The notes beneath the pieces were generated by a model. It was not told the origin of the DNA, did not search any database, and saw only the letters and a program-made list of their open reading frames with translations. Both the position numbers and the translations under genes were made by a program. Shown in pieces: positions 16,812 through 25,968 of a DNA stretch of 64,000 nt (the stretch's first letter is position 1; every line of letters begins with the position of its first letter). The DNA is taken from positions 2,509,516-2,573,515 of the forward strand of contig NZ_CP133319.1 in NCBI RefSeq assembly GCF_038811545.1. Direction: 5' to 3'. The stretch comes from Rhodoligotrophos sp. CJ14 (GTDB taxonomy: Bacteria; Pseudomonadota; Alphaproteobacteria; Rhizobiales; Im1).

Positions 16812-17330
16812 CTAGCGATTTGCCTGCTCGCCCGCCTGCTTGAGTGTGAGGAAGCGCGTGGTGGTGCCGGCAATATGCTTGTCCAGCCAGTCCGCCATGG
16901 CCATTTCCTCATCGAGCGACTGCTTCAAAGCAGGCACTGCGCTGCTGAAACCACCCGCTTCGGCGATGGTGATCAGGGATTTGTAGCTCGCGATCTCGTA
17001 ATTCTCGAACGCGTAGTTGGCGAACGTGTTCTTGAGGATCTCGTCGCCAGCCATGCTGTGGCCCATGGCGGCCATATTCGCCATGACCTTGGCAGCCGTA
17101 TCCTTGAAGGTTGATGGGCTATCGCCGACGCTGTCGAGAATGGCCTCGAGGCGGCTGATCTGGCCCTCGGTCTCCGTGAGATGTTGCTGCAGCCGCTGGG
17201 CGGCTTCAGGATAGTTCTCAAGACGCTCGACCTGCCGGCTGATCAGGGAAACCGCCTCATTCTCCACCGCGTGAGCATTGCGAAGCCCCGCCAAAAACAC
17301 ATCCCGTACGGCTTCGTCCTGGTTCGTCAT
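16812..17330 (-). CDS. DUF892 ferritin-like protein, second copy
   Basis: A 172-residue DUF892-type protein (VFLAGLRNAHAVENEAVSLI, QQHLTETEGQISRLEAIL, FENYEIASYKSLITIAE). It is only distantly similar to the copy at 14397, so this is not a recent duplication. The ATG at 17330 follows AAGGAGAC. A perfect EcfG-type promoter (17362-17386) lies 32 bp upstream, which predicts induction in the general stress response. Confidence 0.85.
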   Translation of the reverse strand: MTNQDEAVRDVFLAGLRNAHAVENEAVSLISRQVERLENYPEAAQRLQQHLTETEGQISRLEAILDSVGDSPSTFKDTAAKVMANMAAMGHSMAGDEILKNTFANYAFENYEIASYKSLITIAEAGGFSSAVPALKQSLDEEMAMADWLDKHIAGTTTRFLTLKQAGEQANR

Positions 17331-17361
17331 GATTGTCTCCTTTAGCTGCTCCAGGCCAAGC

Positions 17362-17386
17362 AACGCAGGGCTTCAGACGATGTTCC
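17362..17386 (-). promoter_or_regulatory. EcfG (general stress) promoter of the second DUF892 gene
   Basis: On the minus strand GGAAC (17386-17382), 16 nt, CGTT (17365-17362): an exact match to the EcfG consensus. The distance from the -10 to the start codon (17330) is 32 bp, the same as at the YihY gene. Confidence 0.65.
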
Positions 17387-17618
17387 GCTTTCGGCACGCT
17401 AGCCAGGGGCCCCGGAAAAGAGGGCACAGGCACGGCAAGATGACATTTGCTTGAAGGTGCTTGAAACGCCCCCGGGGCAGGTTAATCTGGCTCCACGCCT
17501 GATCTCGGCGTGTGAGTATCCCTATGCAGCGGCGTAAGTACCGATCGCCAGCCCCAAGTGCAAACAGACGCCGGAAATGCGGCGCCCTGCGTCGGTCTGA
17601 ATGCGAAGGGCAGCGGTC

Positions 17619-18359
17619 ATGATCGTTGCCCGTTCAAACCCTTTCTCGGCTGGTCTTTGCTTGTATGCTGCAGGCTCGGTCGTGGCCGTGAGCGTTGGCG
17701 CTCTCGGGCAGCTGGGCTTTGCCCGTCCAGCCAGCGCCGGCGTCGCCTTGGTCGTCTTTGCAGCGATCGTGGTCCTGGTGCTGCTTGCCTTGCGCCGCAA
17801 CGGAATGGCCACATTCGGGCCAGCCAATGCGGTCACCCTCATGAGGGCCGTCTTGGCAAGCCTGATCGCCGGCCTCACCTGCGAATCGCTCTATGGCACC
17901 TCCGCCAATACAAGCTTCATCGCGCTCGTGCTGGTCATGGCCGGCGTAGCTGTGGCAACGGACGCCGTGGATGGATGGATCGCTCGCCGCTCTGGCATGG
18001 TTTCGAGCTTCGGCGCTCGGTTCGATATGGAAACCGATGCCTTGCTGATCCTCATCCTCTCGGTTCTTGCATGGAGTCTCGGACAAGCCGGGTTTTGGAT
18101 CATCGCGGCCGGCCTCATGCGATATGCGTTCCAGCTTGCGGGCTGGCGCTGGCCCGTTCTTGCTGCCCCATTGCCGCCTTCGCGCCGGCGTAAGCTGATC
18201 TGTGCTGTGCAGACCACCGGACTTATGATCATGCTCGTCGTGTCCACGCCGCTCAGCCATGCGATCGGCGCAATAACGCTCGGTCTTCTCGCAAGCTCAT
18301 TCGCCATGGACATTCTGTGGCTGACCCGGCACCAGCCCCTGTCGGTCCCAAGTTCATGA
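17619..18359 (+). CDS. CDP-alcohol phosphatidyltransferase-family membrane protein
   Basis: A 246-residue integral membrane enzyme with the complete family motif D-x2-D-G-x2-A-R-x8-G-x3-D-x3-D, read as TDAVDGWIARRSG...GARFDMETD near residues 115-140. Such enzymes move a phospho-alcohol from a CDP-linked donor to an alcohol acceptor, usually making phospholipids. The ATG at 17619 follows GAAGGG. Its last codons overlap the start of the next gene (ATGA), so the two products are made together. The acceptor is unknown; class I PssA/PgsA genes normally sit elsewhere. Confidence 0.8.
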   Translation: MIVARSNPFSAGLCLYAAGSVVAVSVGALGQLGFARPASAGVALVVFAAIVVLVLLALRRNGMATFGPANAVTLMRAVLASLIAGLTCESLYGTSANTSFIALVLVMAGVAVATDAVDGWIARRSGMVSSFGARFDMETDALLILILSVLAWSLGQAGFWIIAAGLMRYAFQLAGWRWPVLAAPLPPSRRRKLICAVQTTGLMIMLVVSTPLSHAIGAITLGLLASSFAMDILWLTRHQPLSVPSS

Positions 18360-19954
18360 GCCGCCTCGTCGCCATAGCCCGTCTTGCAGTTGCGTGCATC
18401 GTGGTCCAATGCATCCTGGTCTGGCCAGACCGGCTGGATGCGGTGGAGTGGAACGCATTCCTCAGCCCGCAAATCGAGCTCGCCATCGTGATCGGCGCCA
18501 TTGCTCTCGCGGCAAGGCCCGGCTCAACCGGGCTCTGGCCCATGCTCATTCGCCGGGCCTTAACGGCATTCCTGGCTGTTCTGCTTGTTCTGCGCCTCGC
18601 GGATATGGTGATGAATGCCGCCTTTGGACGGCCATTCGATCTCGTGCTTGATCTGCACCTCATCGGCAAAGGCAGTAACTTTGTGGCCGATAGCTTGGGA
18701 TTGGCCATCGGCCTGGCTCTCTGTATCGGGCTCGCCTTCGCCCTCATCATCATCATTTTCGCAATCGACCGCGCCATGGGCGAAATCGGCGCGGCCACCC
18801 TGCGCCTTGGTCGCTTTCGGCCGGTCGCCGCAGTTCTGCTGCTGGCAGGCGGCGGTATTGCGATCGCAAATCAGCCCGACCCTGTGCTCGCCAAGTCCTC
18901 ATCCGCGCTCACGGCACATCTCGCCCGGGCCTATCAAAGCGCGACCGATCTGGAATCCTTCGCAGCGGAAGCTGCCGAGCAGCCGCTTGGGCATCTCCTG
19001 CCCTCACGCCGCCTGCAAGGCCTGGCCGGCAAGGATGTGATCTTCATCTTCATCGAATCCTATGGCGCGAGCACGCTCAGCGATGCCTCTTTCAAGCCGG
19101 CGATCAGCCACACCCTTGATGAGGCCCAACGCGCGATTGCGCAAAAAGGCTATGGGGTGCGCAGCGCCTTCCTCACCTCGACCACCATCGGCGGCCAGAG
19201 CTGGCTTGCCCAATCGGCTTTGATGTCCGGCTTGAGGATCGACAATCAAGGCCGTTACGATGCCTTCGTGCGCCAAGGCGGTCCCAACCTCGTCAGGGAC
19301 TTCTCCTCCGCAGGCTGGCACACGGCCGCGATCGCACCGGCAATCACCCAACCATGGCCGGAAGCGCGGTCCTTCGGCTTCGATACCGTTCTCACCGCCG
19401 CCGATCTCGGCTATCGCGGTCAACCCTTCAGCTGGGTCACCATGCCGGACCAATTCACGCTCTCGGCCTTCGAGAAACGGGTGCGGAGCCAGCAGCTCGG
19501 GCCGGTGATGGCGCAGATCACGCTGATTTCGAGCCACGCCCCCTGGACCCCTCTACCCCAGCTGGTGAGCTGGGATGCCCTGGGCGATGGCACGGTCTTC
19601 AACGCCATGGCGAAGGCCGGCGAGCCCGCCGAGAGCCTTTGGCGCGATCATGATCGCGTCCGCCTCCAGTATCGGCGCGCCATCGAATACTCTCTGACAG
19701 CGATTGCCGATTATGTCCGGCATTATGGCAGCAAGGATCTCGTGCTGATCCTCGTTGGCGATCATCCGCCTGCGCCATGGATCGCCGGCAGCGCTGCCCG
19801 CGAGGTTCCCATCCATATCCTTGCGGCCGACCCGGACGTGTTGACCGCCCTCGATGATTGGCATTGGACGCACTCCATGCGCCCCGGACCAGAGGCGCCG
19901 GTTTGGCCGATGGCCGCCTTTCGCGAGCGCTTCGTGAAGGCATTTTCCGGCTAA
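18356..19954 (+). CDS. Membrane sulfatase/phosphotransferase (alkaline phosphatase superfamily)
   Basis: A 532-residue protein with four or five N-terminal membrane segments and a periplasmic catalytic domain from about residue 215. Candidate metal and nucleophile motifs are VIFIFIESYGASTL, the Thr-rich LTSTTIGGQSWLAQSALMSG, and LVGDHPP (Asp-His). The architecture resembles lipoteichoic acid synthase and phosphoethanolamine transferases, which transfer head groups from phospholipids. The start overlaps the preceding CDP-alcohol transferase gene by 4 bp, suggesting a two-step lipid or glycan modification. True sulfatase activity is unlikely because the Cys/Ser-x-Pro-x-Arg motif is absent. Confidence 0.78.
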   Translation: MSRLVAIARLAVACIVVQCILVWPDRLDAVEWNAFLSPQIELAIVIGAIALAARPGSTGLWPMLIRRALTAFLAVLLVLRLADMVMNAAFGRPFDLVLDLHLIGKGSNFVADSLGLAIGLALCIGLAFALIIIIFAIDRAMGEIGAATLRLGRFRPVAAVLLLAGGGIAIANQPDPVLAKSSSALTAHLARAYQSATDLESFAAEAAEQPLGHLLPSRRLQGLAGKDVIFIFIESYGASTLSDASFKPAISHTLDEAQRAIAQKGYGVRSAFLTSTTIGGQSWLAQSALMSGLRIDNQGRYDAFVRQGGPNLVRDFSSAGWHTAAIAPAITQPWPEARSFGFDTVLTAADLGYRGQPFSWVTMPDQFTLSAFEKRVRSQQLGPVMAQITLISSHAPWTPLPQLVSWDALGDGTVFNAMAKAGEPAESLWRDHDRVRLQYRRAIEYSLTAIADYVRHYGSKDLVLILVGDHPPAPWIAGSAAREVPIHILAADPDVLTALDDWHWTHSMRPGPEAPVWPMAAFRERFVKAFSG

Positions 19955-20490
19955 ATCATCCGCCGAAGCAAGCCATCCCGCCGGACAAATGTGTGATAGA
20001 TCACGCCGGCCATATGCAGACAGAACAGCACGAGGATGGCATAGCCCAGCGCCACATGCACACCCATGAGATACGGCGCGAGCTCTGGCGAGTCCCCGAT
20101 CGGGCTCGGCACCGTCACCACTCCGAACCATTGCAGCGGAAAGCCAAAGGCGTTGGTGGCGAGAAACCCGAAGATCGGCTGCAGGATCAGCGCCGCATAG
20201 AGCGACACATGCACTGTGGTCGCCAGGGCCCGGAACGCGGGCACGGGCTCTTCTCTTGGTGGCGCGCCGATGGCAAGGCGAACCGCAAGCCGCGCCAGCA
20301 TTATCCAGAGAATGAGGAAGCCGAGCGATTCATGGATGAGGTAGAAGACTGGCTTGTCAGCTTCGGCCACGAACTTGATCAGGATGCCCACCGGCAGAAC
20401 GATCAGCACAAGCAATGCAATCGTCCAGTGCAACGCGCGCATCAACGGATGATATCGCCCGGTTCTCGCACCCACAGGCCAGGTGGTCAC
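19951..20490 (-). CDS. Cytochrome b561
   Basis: A 179-residue four-helix membrane cytochrome of the bacterial CybB type. Haem-ligand histidines appear in MRALHWTIALLVL (about residue 21), FYLIHESLGFLIL (about 54), VHVSLYAALILQPIFG and YLMGVHVALGYAILVLFCLHMAG (about 145-160). It passes electrons from quinol or superoxide. Its stop overlaps the end of the convergent phosphotransferase gene by 3 bp. Confidence 0.87.
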   Translation of the reverse strand: MTTWPVGARTGRYHPLMRALHWTIALLVLIVLPVGILIKFVAEADKPVFYLIHESLGFLILWIMLARLAVRLAIGAPPREEPVPAFRALATTVHVSLYAALILQPIFGFLATNAFGFPLQWFGVVTVPSPIGDSPELAPYLMGVHVALGYAILVLFCLHMAGVIYHTFVRRDGLLRRMI

Positions 20491-20711
20491 GCCGCTTACT
20501 CCTCTTAACCCCGATGATATTGGCAGTCATGAGTAAAGGCCAGATCCTGTCAGCACAGGTTTAATTTTGCGTCCTCGACCTTCGACGATCTTGTGGACAG
20601 GACTCAATCCAATAGCTAGTCTCGAAACACGTGGCTGCGCGCGGAGACCAGCGTGCCGCACCATTTCTGTCGCGCAATCGGTGAGAGACATCTCCGACCC
20701 GGAGGATTGCA

Positions 20712-21446
20712 ATGGCGACCTATGACCTAAGACCAGGAGCCCGCAGCGGCGGCCATGCCGTGGGTATTCTTCAGCTTGATTGCTGGCTGCCCTTCATCCC
20801 TGGCGATGTCGATAATGCCAGCACTTACGATTATCCGGTTATCTACAAGATGGTGCCGGGCCTGACCACGGCCGCCTGTCTCTCTGGCGCGCCGGAATTT
20901 GCCTCAGCTGTCGCAGCGGCTGCTATTGAGCTCGAAAAACAGGGTGTCCGTGCGATTTCGAGCGATTGTGGCTTCATGCTGCAATTCCAGGAGGCGGTCC
21001 GCGAGGCCGTTCGCATCCCGGTCGCCATGTCGAGCCTGCTTCAACTGCCGATCATCGCGGCAGCCCTCGCGCCAGACCAGCCCATCGCTGTCATCACCGC
21101 TGATTCCTCGAATCTGACCCCGGATTTCCTGAAGCGGGCCGGTGTCGCAATTCCCAACCCGCTGGTCATTCGTGGCCTCCAGGACCGACCCGAATTCAAG
21201 GCTGCTGTGTTCGACGAGCGTGGCGGCATAGACTCAGATCTGGTCACGGAAGAGATCGTGGCGCTCGCCAAGGAGATTGTGGCTGCTCATCCCAATACGG
21301 GCGCGGTCCTCTTGGAATGCTCCATGACACCGCCATACGCTAAAGCCGTGCAGGACGCGGTCGGACTGCCGGTCTTCGATTTCATCACCATGATCGACCA
21401 GGTCGAGCAGGCGACGCGGCCACGTTCTAACGCCCAGCTTTCCTGA
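20712..21446 (+). CDS. Asp/Glu/hydantoin racemase-family protein, catalytic cysteines intact
   Basis: A 244-residue Asp/Glu racemase-superfamily protein. Both cysteine positions are present: SSDCGFML near residue 86 and LLECSMTPPYA near 200, the acid/base pair of the fold. Substrate cannot be told; relatives include aspartate racemase, arylmalonate decarboxylase and maleate isomerase. GGAGG precedes the ATG. It is followed 28 bp later by a paralogue that has lost both cysteines. Confidence 0.8.
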   Translation: MATYDLRPGARSGGHAVGILQLDCWLPFIPGDVDNASTYDYPVIYKMVPGLTTAACLSGAPEFASAVAAAAIELEKQGVRAISSDCGFMLQFQEAVREAVRIPVAMSSLLQLPIIAAALAPDQPIAVITADSSNLTPDFLKRAGVAIPNPLVIRGLQDRPEFKAAVFDERGGIDSDLVTEEIVALAKEIVAAHPNTGAVLLECSMTPPYAKAVQDAVGLPVFDFITMIDQVEQATRPRSNAQLS

Positions 21447-21474
21447 TCTGTTCGCGGCCTGGAGCCTGTTCACG

Positions 21475-22209
21475 ATGCCGGTCTATCCCTCGCGCCCGCG
21501 AAAAAGCAGCTATGGTTATCCGCTTGGCGTCATCACCCTCGATGAGGAAGCGGTCTTTGCCCCGGGTGACGTGGCTTACGCCGGCAGCTACGACTTCCCC
21601 GTCTATTATCGCGTAGCGACCGGCACGGCCTTGGCCGGCATCGCACGAGGCGATTCCGCCCTCGAAGAGGCCGTCGTCACGGCTGCACGCGAGCTCGAGA
21701 CACAGGGGGTTAGGGCCATCACCGGTGCCTCAGGGCTCCTGATCCATTATCAGGACGCGGTTGCCAGGGCCGTGAACATTCCCGTCCTGCTCTCCAGCCT
21801 GTCGCAGCTGCCCTTCATATCCATGCTGTTGGCAAGCGACCGCTCCATCGGCGTGATCACAGCAGATGCAAGGCTGCTCGGCAACCGCACCTTATCCCTT
21901 ACCGGCATCGACGAGCGGCGCAGGCTCGTGACGCAGGGGATGGAGCAGGCGTCCCATTTCCGCGCCTCGGTGCTGGAGCATAGGGAGCCTCTCGATCCCC
22001 AGCGGATTGAGCAGGAGATCGTCGCAACCGCTCGCCAGATGGCCGAGGCTGACCCAGATATGGGCGCGATCCTGCTCGAAGGTGCAATGATGCCCGCCTA
22101 TGCCGCCGCGGTGAACAAGGCCACGGCACTGCCGGTCTTCGATTACATGACCATGATCCGGCAGCTCAAGCACGCGACCCACCAGCGTGCCTATTCCGGC
22201 TATTACTGA
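21475..22209 (+). CDS. Racemase-fold paralogue lacking both catalytic cysteines
   Basis: A 244-residue paralogue of the preceding gene, aligning along its whole length (YPLGVITLDEEAVFAPGDV against AVGILQLDCWLPFIPGDV; PVFDYMTMIRQLKHATH against PVFDFITMIDQVEQATR). The first cysteine segment reads ITGASGLLIHYQD and the second LLEGAMMPAYA, so both cysteines are replaced (Ser and Gly). A canonical two-base racemase mechanism is therefore impossible. It could be a regulatory partner of the intact copy, or use another chemistry. Equal lengths and an intact reading frame argue against decay. Confidence 0.8.
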   Translation: MPVYPSRPRKSSYGYPLGVITLDEEAVFAPGDVAYAGSYDFPVYYRVATGTALAGIARGDSALEEAVVTAARELETQGVRAITGASGLLIHYQDAVARAVNIPVLLSSLSQLPFISMLLASDRSIGVITADARLLGNRTLSLTGIDERRRLVTQGMEQASHFRASVLEHREPLDPQRIEQEIVATARQMAEADPDMGAILLEGAMMPAYAAAVNKATALPVFDYMTMIRQLKHATHQRAYSGYY

Positions 22210-22257
22210 GCCTTGCATTCAGCCAAGGCTCAAAGCCCGCATCAGTTGGAGTCCCCT

Positions 22258-23208
22258 ATGGAATTTCGAACCTTGGGCCGGACTGGCCTTAAGATTGCGC
22301 CCCTCGTTCTCGGCGGCAATGTCTTCGGCTGGACGATCGATGAGAAAACGAGTTTCGATGTGCTCGATGCCTTCGTTGATGCGGGTTTCAACGGCATTGA
22401 TACCGCCGATTCCTATTCCCGGTGGGCGGAAGGCAACAAGGGCGGCGAATCCGAGACCATCATTGGCAATTGGCTCCAAGCAAACCCCGGCAAACGCGAG
22501 AAGGTCCTCATCTTCACCAAAGTGGCATCCGATATGGGCGAGGGTCGGAAGGGCCTCTCCCGGCGTTGGATCATGCAAGCGGTCGAAGATTCACTGCGAC
22601 GGCTCAAGGTCGATGTGATCGATCTCTACCAGTCCCATTGGCCAGACCCGGAAACACCTTACGAGGAGACGCTCGGCGCCTATGCAAAGCTGCTCGAGCA
22701 AGGCAAAGTTCGCGCCATCGGTGCCTCGAACCTCGATGCGAGCCAGCTTGGTGACGCCCTGAAGGTCGCCAGAGACAACAGCCTTCCTCGCTATGAAACG
22801 CTGCAGCCGCGCTATAATCTTTATGATCGCCGCGATTTCGAGGGCGCCTTACGCGAGCTGGTGGTTGCAGAAGATATCGGTGTAATCTCTTATTACGGCC
22901 TCGCCTCGGGCTTCCTCACCGGGAAATATCGCTCTAAGGCTGATCTCTCACAGAGCAGACGCCGCGAAGCCGTCAGCAAATATCTGGATGCGCGCGGCGA
23001 ACGCATCCTCGATGCGCTCGATCAAGTCGCCGGCCGCCATGGTGCCAAGCCGGCGGAAGTGGCTCTGGCCTGGGTCATGACCCGAAAGGGCGTCACCGCC
23101 CCGATCGCCAGCGCGACCAGCCGCGAGCAGCTTGCAAGTCTCGTCAAATCCGCCAGTCTTAAGCTTAGCGCCCAGGATATTCAGGCGCTCGATGACGCGA
23201 GCGCCTGA
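22258..23208 (+). CDS. Aldo/keto reductase
   Basis: A 316-residue NADPH-dependent TIM-barrel oxidoreductase. The catalytic tetrad is visible: Asp and Tyr in GIDTADSYSRW (about residue 45-50), Lys in LIFTKVASD (about 85), His in DLYQSHWPDPE (about 125). The ATG at 22258 follows TTGGAGT. It lies 48 bp after the racemase-like pair and could share their transcript. Substrate unknown. Confidence 0.88.
   Translation: MEFRTLGRTGLKIAPLVLGGNVFGWTIDEKTSFDVLDAFVDAGFNGIDTADSYSRWAEGNKGGESETIIGNWLQANPGKREKVLIFTKVASDMGEGRKGLSRRWIMQAVEDSLRRLKVDVIDLYQSHWPDPETPYEETLGAYAKLLEQGKVRAIGASNLDASQLGDALKVARDNSLPRYETLQPRYNLYDRRDFEGALRELVVAEDIGVISYYGLASGFLTGKYRSKADLSQSRRREAVSKYLDARGERILDALDQVAGRHGAKPAEVALAWVMTRKGVTAPIASATSREQLASLVKSASLKLSAQDIQALDDASA
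23181..23208. terminator. Perfect 10-bp inverted repeat at the end of the aldo/keto reductase gene
   Basis: TCAGGCGCTC (23181-23190) and GAGCGCCTGA (23199-23208) pair perfectly around GATGACGC. The last three bases are the stop codon. The convergent ftsK stop is 6 bp further on. There is no T-run; a bidirectional terminator is likely from strength and position. Confidence 0.45.
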
Positions 23209-23214
23209 CCGGGC

Positions 23215-25788
23215 TCAGTACCCCTTCCCGCCGCTCAAGATCTCGCGTTTACCGGCGTGATTGGCGGGGCCCACAATGCCTTCAGTCTCCATCCGCTCCA
23301 TGATGGAGGCAGCGCGGTTATAGCCGATCTTCAGCCGGCGCTGAATGTAGGAGGTTGACGCCTTGCGGTCCCGCAGGACCACCGCGACAGCCTGCTCATA
23401 GAGATCACCGGTCTCCTCGCCGAACTCACCCTTGTCGAAGACCGCTTCGTCATCCTCGTCGACCGGTGCTGACGGGGGCGGCACCGCCTCCTGATCCTCT
23501 TCATCGGATGTGACCGCATCAAGATACTCGGGCCGCCCCTGCCGCTTGAGGTGATCGACTACCTTCTCCACCTCGGCATCGGAGACGAACGGTCCATGCA
23601 CGCGCATGATGCGGCCACCGCCTGCCATATAGAGCATGTCGCCCTGCCCTAGCAGCTGCTCGGCACCCATCTCGCCGAGAATGGTGCGGCTATCGATCTT
23701 CGAGGTGACCTGGAAGCTTATCCGTGTCGGGAAATTGGCCTTGATCGTCCCCGTGATCACATCGACAGAGGGCCGTTGCGTCGCCATGATGATGTGGATG
23801 CCCGCCGCACGCGCCATTTGCGCAAGCCGCTGAATGGCACTCTCGATCTCCTTGCCGGCGACCATCATCAGGTCTGCCATCTCGTCGACGATCACGACGA
23901 TATAAGGCAGCGGCGTGAGGTCCATCTCCTGCTCTTCGTAGACCGCATCACCGGTCTCGCGGTCGAAGCCGATCTGCACCCGCCGAACGATGGTCTCGTC
24001 TTTCGCCCGCGCTTCCGCCAGCCGCGCATTATACCCGTCGATATTGCGCACCCCGAGATGCGACATTTTCCGGTAGCGCTCCTCCATCTCGCGCACGGCC
24101 CATTTCAGCGCCACAACCGCCTTTTTGGGATCGGTGACCACCGGCGTGAGCAGATGCGGGATGCCCTCATAGACCGACAGCTCCAGCATCTTCGGGTCGA
24201 TCATGATCAGCCGGCAATCTTCCGGCTTGTGCCGATACAGCAGCGACAGGATCATCGTGTTGATCGCCACCGACTTGCCCGAGCCGGTCGTGCCGGCAAC
24301 CAGCAGATGCGGCATGCGCGCAAGATCGGCAATCACCGGTTCACCGCCGATCGTCTTGCCGAGGCAAAGGCCCAGCTTTGCTTTGGCTTCCGCGAAATCC
24401 GGGCTCGACAGCAGCTCGCGTAGCCACACCGTCTCGCGGCGCTGATTGGGCAGCTCGATACCGATGATGTTCCGGCCCTCGACCACTGCAACGCGCGCCG
24501 AAACCGCACTCATGGAACGGGCGATGTCGCTCGAGACCGAAATGACGCGGCTGAGCTTCGTGCCCGGCGCCGGCTCCAGCTCGTAAAGAGTGACCACCGG
24601 TCCGGGATTGGCGTCGATGATCTCGCCCTTCACGCCAAAATCATGCAGCGTGCGCTCCAGCTTCTCGGATGTCGCTTCGAGATATTCTTCTGACAGCTCG
24701 TAGCAGGGCTCTGTGACCGGCGGCTTGGAGAGCAGCGACAGCGGCGGCAGCTCATAAGCATAGAGGTCCTCGTCGAACGCGTCCTCATCCCGCGCAATGG
24801 TGACGCTTGCCTCCCCCGTGGCCGCGATGGCCATAACCGGTGCCTCGGGCTTTGACGCCGTAACGGGCAGTGTGCGCTCGGTGATCGGCGCCACAAATGT
24901 CGGCCGAACCGGAGCCGGCGGAACGAAGGGCTTCGCGGAAGCCGGCAGCGGCGCTGATAATGCAGCTACCGCGGGGGCAACAGCAGCTGGCGCGGCGCTG
25001 AGGGCCGGCACGTCCGTCACCACGGCTGGCGCGGTCTGGGTCTGCTCACCGGCAGCGGGTTTCGGTTCGGCGACGGCCTGGTTCTGAGGCTCCTCTCCGG
25101 CGGATTGCTTCAGCACGGCCGCCCCCTGCAGCACCGGATTGAGAAGCCCGAACGGCGACCATGAGAACGACGCGCTCAAGCTGAGCGGTACCGGCTGGAA
25201 ATGCGGGGCTGGCCGCAGCTCGGATGGGCTTGCGGCCTGCTGCGGCTGACTGAGCTCGCTCACCTCCTCGTCCTGATTGGCGGGCTTGAAGGGCGGTTCT
25301 TTCCAGTCGAGATGGATGAGCTCATCGAGTGCCGCCAGCGGCTTGCTCGGCGATGCAACCGCTTGATCCTCCTCGAGCTCGGAGGTGGCCTTGTCCGGTT
25401 GCTTTGCCTCTATCTCGTAGGACTTGTCTTCGGGCACCACGGTCGAGACAGCGAGATCCCCTGCATCCTCGCGCAGCTCTTGAACAGGGTCGCCCTGGCC
25501 ATAGACCAGTGGCGGGGCCGGCTCCACCATGCCCGTCTCGTCGGGTGCAGGCTGACGCGACCTGAGGAGATAGTCGGGCGTGCGGGTAAAGCGGGCATTG
25601 GCACCCATCGAGAATTGCTGGAGCCAGCTCGGCACGGGCGCAGATCCGAGCAGCACATCGTCCACCCGGTTGCGACCTGTTTTGGTCGGCGGGATCTTGA
25701 GCGTGCTCTGCGGCGGTGCTGGAGGATGATGGCTCGCTGTCCGGCGCGAAAAATCATAGACAGTGAGAGGTCTTATCGAAGAACGCAT
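23215..25788 (-). CDS. ftsK: FtsK/SpoIIIE DNA translocase without membrane domain
   Basis: An 857-residue translocase. The C-terminal half is canonical: [21 protein letters not shown] (alpha domain), Walker [19 protein letters not shown], Walker [36 protein letters not shown], and a winged-helix gamma domain at the end ([20 protein letters not shown]) that reads KOPS-like sequences. The first 330 residues are Pro/Ala-rich and acidic with no stretch long and hydrophobic enough to span the membrane, unlike classical FtsK with four helices. Start: the ATG at 25788; a GTG at 25794 is also possible. Hyphomicrobiales often encode a second, membrane-anchored FtsK elsewhere. Confidence 0.87.
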   Translation of the reverse strand: MRSSIRPLTVYDFSRRTASHHPPAPPQSTLKIPPTKTGRNRVDDVLLGSAPVPSWLQQFSMGANARFTRTPDYLLRSRQPAPDETGMVEPAPPLVYGQGDPVQELREDAGDLAVSTVVPEDKSYEIEAKQPDKATSELEEDQAVASPSKPLAALDELIHLDWKEPPFKPANQDEEVSELSQPQQAASPSELRPAPHFQPVPLSLSASFSWSPFGLLNPVLQGAAVLKQSAGEEPQNQAVAEPKPAAGEQTQTAPAVVTDVPALSAAPAAVAPAVAALSAPLPASAKPFVPPAPVRPTFVAPITERTLPVTASKPEAPVMAIAATGEASVTIARDEDAFDEDLYAYELPPLSLLSKPPVTEPCYELSEEYLEATSEKLERTLHDFGVKGEIIDANPGPVVTLYELEPAPGTKLSRVISVSSDIARSMSAVSARVAVVEGRNIIGIELPNQRRETVWLRELLSSPDFAEAKAKLGLCLGKTIGGEPVIADLARMPHLLVAGTTGSGKSVAINTMILSLLYRHKPEDCRLIMIDPKMLELSVYEGIPHLLTPVVTDPKKAVVALKWAVREMEERYRKMSHLGVRNIDGYNARLAEARAKDETIVRRVQIGFDRETGDAVYEEQEMDLTPLPYIVVIVDEMADLMMVAGKEIESAIQRLAQMARAAGIHIIMATQRPSVDVITGTIKANFPTRISFQVTSKIDSRTILGEMGAEQLLGQGDMLYMAGGGRIMRVHGPFVSDAEVEKVVDHLKRQGRPEYLDAVTSDEEDQEAVPPPSAPVDEDDEAVFDKGEFGEETGDLYEQAVAVVLRDRKASTSYIQRRLKIGYNRAASIMERMETEGIVGPANHAGKREILSGGKGY

Positions 25789-25968
25789 GGTCACTCGCCA
25801 GACTTGCGGGTAGGTCAGCCACCCAGTTCCATCCCCTTGTTGGATAGCAATGCCAGCGTTAACGAAGGGTTTGAATGGCGCTTAAATTCGCCCGGGATCG
25901 GATAACTCTTCGTCCAGCATACGCGTCAGAGCGCTCTGCAAGCGGATCTAGGCGAGGGTCTCAGAGGC

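Noticed and set aside
14397-17330. Recent duplication of the DUF892 genes.
   Set aside because: The two proteins share only scattered positions, so they are old paralogues or separate acquisitions.
20546-20568. Hairpin CCTGT-CAGC-ACAGG followed by TTTAATTTT, resembling a rho-independent terminator on the plus strand.
   Set aside because: No plus-strand gene ends upstream of it; the preceding gene (cytochrome b561) runs the other way. The stem is only 5 bp, so it is probably part of the AT-rich promoter region.
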